DNA of 15,916 nucleotides. Source: CBDUZS01 sp965371785. GTDB taxonomy: Bacteria > Fermentibacterota > Fermentibacteria > Fermentibacterales > JCC-6. This document shows, in pieces, positions 15,112 to 15,916 of the stretch. Under the pieces are notes generated by a model that worked only from the letters and a program-made list of their open reading frames with translations, was not told the DNA's origin and did not search any database. The stretch is taken from contig CBDUZS010000058.1 of NCBI GenBank assembly GCA_965371785.1, forward strand, positions 1-15,916. The letters run 5' to 3'. A program made the position numbers and the translations under genes. Position 1 is the stretch's first letter. Each line of letters starts with the position of its first letter.

Positions 15112-15117
15112 TATACT
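15112..15117 (+). promoter_or_regulatory. Candidate -10 box for the exported TPR-like gene
   Basis: TATACT matches five of six positions of the -10 consensus and sits 56 bases before the ATG at 15174, just after a terminator, where a new promoter is expected. No good -35 is visible at 16-18 bases; TTGTGC is 19 bases upstream. Confidence 0.3.
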
Positions 15118-15173
15118 TCAAGCAGGTTTACAGAATTTCCCGCAGTCTTACTCTTACGGTTGGGGAGAAGAAC

Positions 15174-15659
15174 ATGAAAGCATTTTCCATGGTTGCAGTA
15201 CTCCTTCTTGGGTTTGCGGCTGCTGCTGCCGCTGGCTCCCAGTCGGTCGAGGAGATCACAGATCTCGTGAGATCCGCATTCGATCCATCGACTGGAACCT
15301 TCGCCGACGGCGCTTACGAAACGCTGCTCGATGCCGATGCACTCATCGAGGAAGCCCTCCTCCTGGACTACGAGGATTCGAACGATGTAAAGGCATTCAT
15401 GGGGATCAACTGCCTGGTGAAATACAATCTTGCCTGCCTGGCATCCATCGATGGCAACGTTGATGAAGCTTTTGACTGGCTCGAGAGTTCCATCGATGCA
15501 GGTTACTGCGATGTCGAATGGATGTCCGAAGACACAGATCTCGATCCCTTGAGAGGCGACGACAGGTTCGTAACGCTCATCTCGGTTGCAGAAGCCATGA
15601 TCGCTGAGTATTGCGATGATGGTCCCTGTTGCGGTGAGCACGAAGACTGCTGCCATTAG
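15174..15659 (+). CDS. Exported TPR-like protein with Cys/His-rich tail
   Basis: The protein has 161 residues from the ATG at 15174, which has GGGGAG (15162-15167) six bases upstream. MKAFSMVAVLLLGFAAAAAAG is a Sec signal peptide, with cleavage likely near AAAAG. The mature part holds a TPR-type unit: VKYNLACLASIDGNVDEAFDWLESSIDAG. Then comes the common end motif DTDLDPLRGDDRF, in which a truncated TPR packs at the end of many bacterial TPR proteins. The C-terminus EYCDDGPCCGEHEDCCH has five Cys and two His in the last 15 residues, which suggests metal binding or disulphide cross-linking outside the cytoplasm. The overlapping minus-strand frame has no such features and is rejected. The exact role is unknown. 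Confidence 0.8.
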   Translation: MKAFSMVAVLLLGFAAAAAAGSQSVEEITDLVRSAFDPSTGTFADGAYETLLDADALIEEALLLDYEDSNDVKAFMGINCLVKYNLACLASIDGNVDEAFDWLESSIDAGYCDVEWMSEDTDLDPLRGDDRFVTLISVAEAMIAEYCDDGPCCGEHEDCCH

Positions 15660-15747
15660 ATCTGAACGAAGCAGTTACATCCGTGTGATGTAGTGTTCGG
15701 CAGGTAACCGCCGGACGGATCTCTACTGGGCTTGCGGACAGTATGGA

Positions 15748-15772
15748 TTGTCTGACAACGTTCAGGTATAAT
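15748..15772 (+). promoter_or_regulatory. Promoter with perfect -10 box and adjacent palindrome
   Basis: TATAAT (15767-15772) is a perfect -10 hexamer; no convincing -35 is seen. Eight bases upstream, TTGTCTGACAA (15748-15758) is a perfect 11-base palindrome. The half-sites reappear inverted at GACAA-CCTC-TTGTC (15845-15858), between this promoter and the start codon at 15879. Together these suggest a regulated promoter for the last gene. Confidence 0.4.
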
Positions 15773-15878
15773 GCAAACGTATTCCCGGAAAGTACCGGTT
15801 CGTATTACTCCGGATTCGACAGGTCACCGGCAGTTGAGCTTGCCGACAACCTCTTGTCTCGACGTCCTTAAGGAAGCC

Positions 15879-15916
15879 ATGGCCAAGCTGGAATTCAATC
15901 CAGACGAGAATGTATT
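15879..15916 (+). CDS. Start of a hypothetical gene, partial (runs off right edge)
   Basis: ATG at 15879 follows AAGGA (15870-15874) by four bases and opens MAKLEFNPDENV at the window edge. The same frame is open back to an ATG at 15771, but that ATG overlaps the TATAAT box and has only a weak AGG upstream, so the later start is preferred. Too little is visible to suggest a function. Confidence 0.4.
   Translation, partial: MAKLEFNPDENV

Noticed and set aside
15109..15116. GAGTATAC also present before the exported TPR-like gene, as in the 12-base repeat at 6524-6617
   Set aside because: Only eight bases are shared, which is expected by chance in a window of this size; it is not called a shared operator.
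15096..15656. Minus-strand frame of 186 codons
   Set aside because: It is the antisense of the exported TPR-like gene, which has a signal peptide, a ribosome-binding site and a TPR motif; the antisense frame also runs into the terminator and promoter region.
1..15916. CRISPR arrays, tRNA or rRNA genes, insertion sequences, phage genes
   Set aside because: No regularly spaced repeats, cloverleaf-like segments, rRNA motifs, transposase or phage proteins were seen on either strand.

Overview
The window is chromosomal-looking DNA of moderate GC (a little over half, by eye) from what is probably a Gram-negative bacterium. The evidence is two lipoproteins with lipoboxes, several signal peptides and strong Shine-Dalgarno sites. 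The mix of TPR-rich cytoplasmic sensors, small secreted proteins and 'LGNTW' beta-rich lipoproteins resembles the Fibrobacterota-Chlorobiota-Bacteroidota group or related candidate phyla such as Fermentibacterota. That placement is a weak inference, because no rRNA or marker gene is present.

Layout. Positions 1-889 (minus) hold a two-gene operon of unknown function, coupled by a TAATG overlap; the downstream gene runs off the left edge. Position 1116 starts a 985-residue class III nucleotide cyclase fused to a STAND/NB-ARC-type ATPase and a long TPR array. Position 4204 starts a PurF-like phosphoribosyltransferase whose glutaminase nucleophile is replaced by glycine. Positions 5612-6286 (minus) encode a lipoprotein. 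After a 388-base gap rich in inverted repeats come two tandem TPR-coiled coil-PAS-HD-GYP genes (6675-8912 and 8958-11171). A small exported protein (11412-11921), a second lipoprotein paralogous to the first (11932-12594, minus) and a third TPR-PAS-HD-GYP gene (12785-14980) follow. Next are a rho-independent terminator, an exported TPR-like protein with a Cys/His-rich tail (15174-15659), and the start of a last gene near 15879.

Theme. The region looks like a second-messenger signalling neighbourhood: one cyclase likely to make cAMP and three c-di-GMP phosphodiesterase candidates, all with cytoplasmic TPR input modules and no receiver or transmembrane domain. Twice, a lipoprotein gene lies divergently upstream of an HD-GYP gene, which suggests duplication of a lipoprotein/HD-GYP module. 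The main points for follow-up are that duplicated module, the Cys-less PurF paralogue, a leader ORF with a hairpin that would sequester its ribosome-binding site before the third HD-GYP gene, and the unusual inverted repeats at 6316-6652. Functions are inferred from motifs read by eye; no searches were run.
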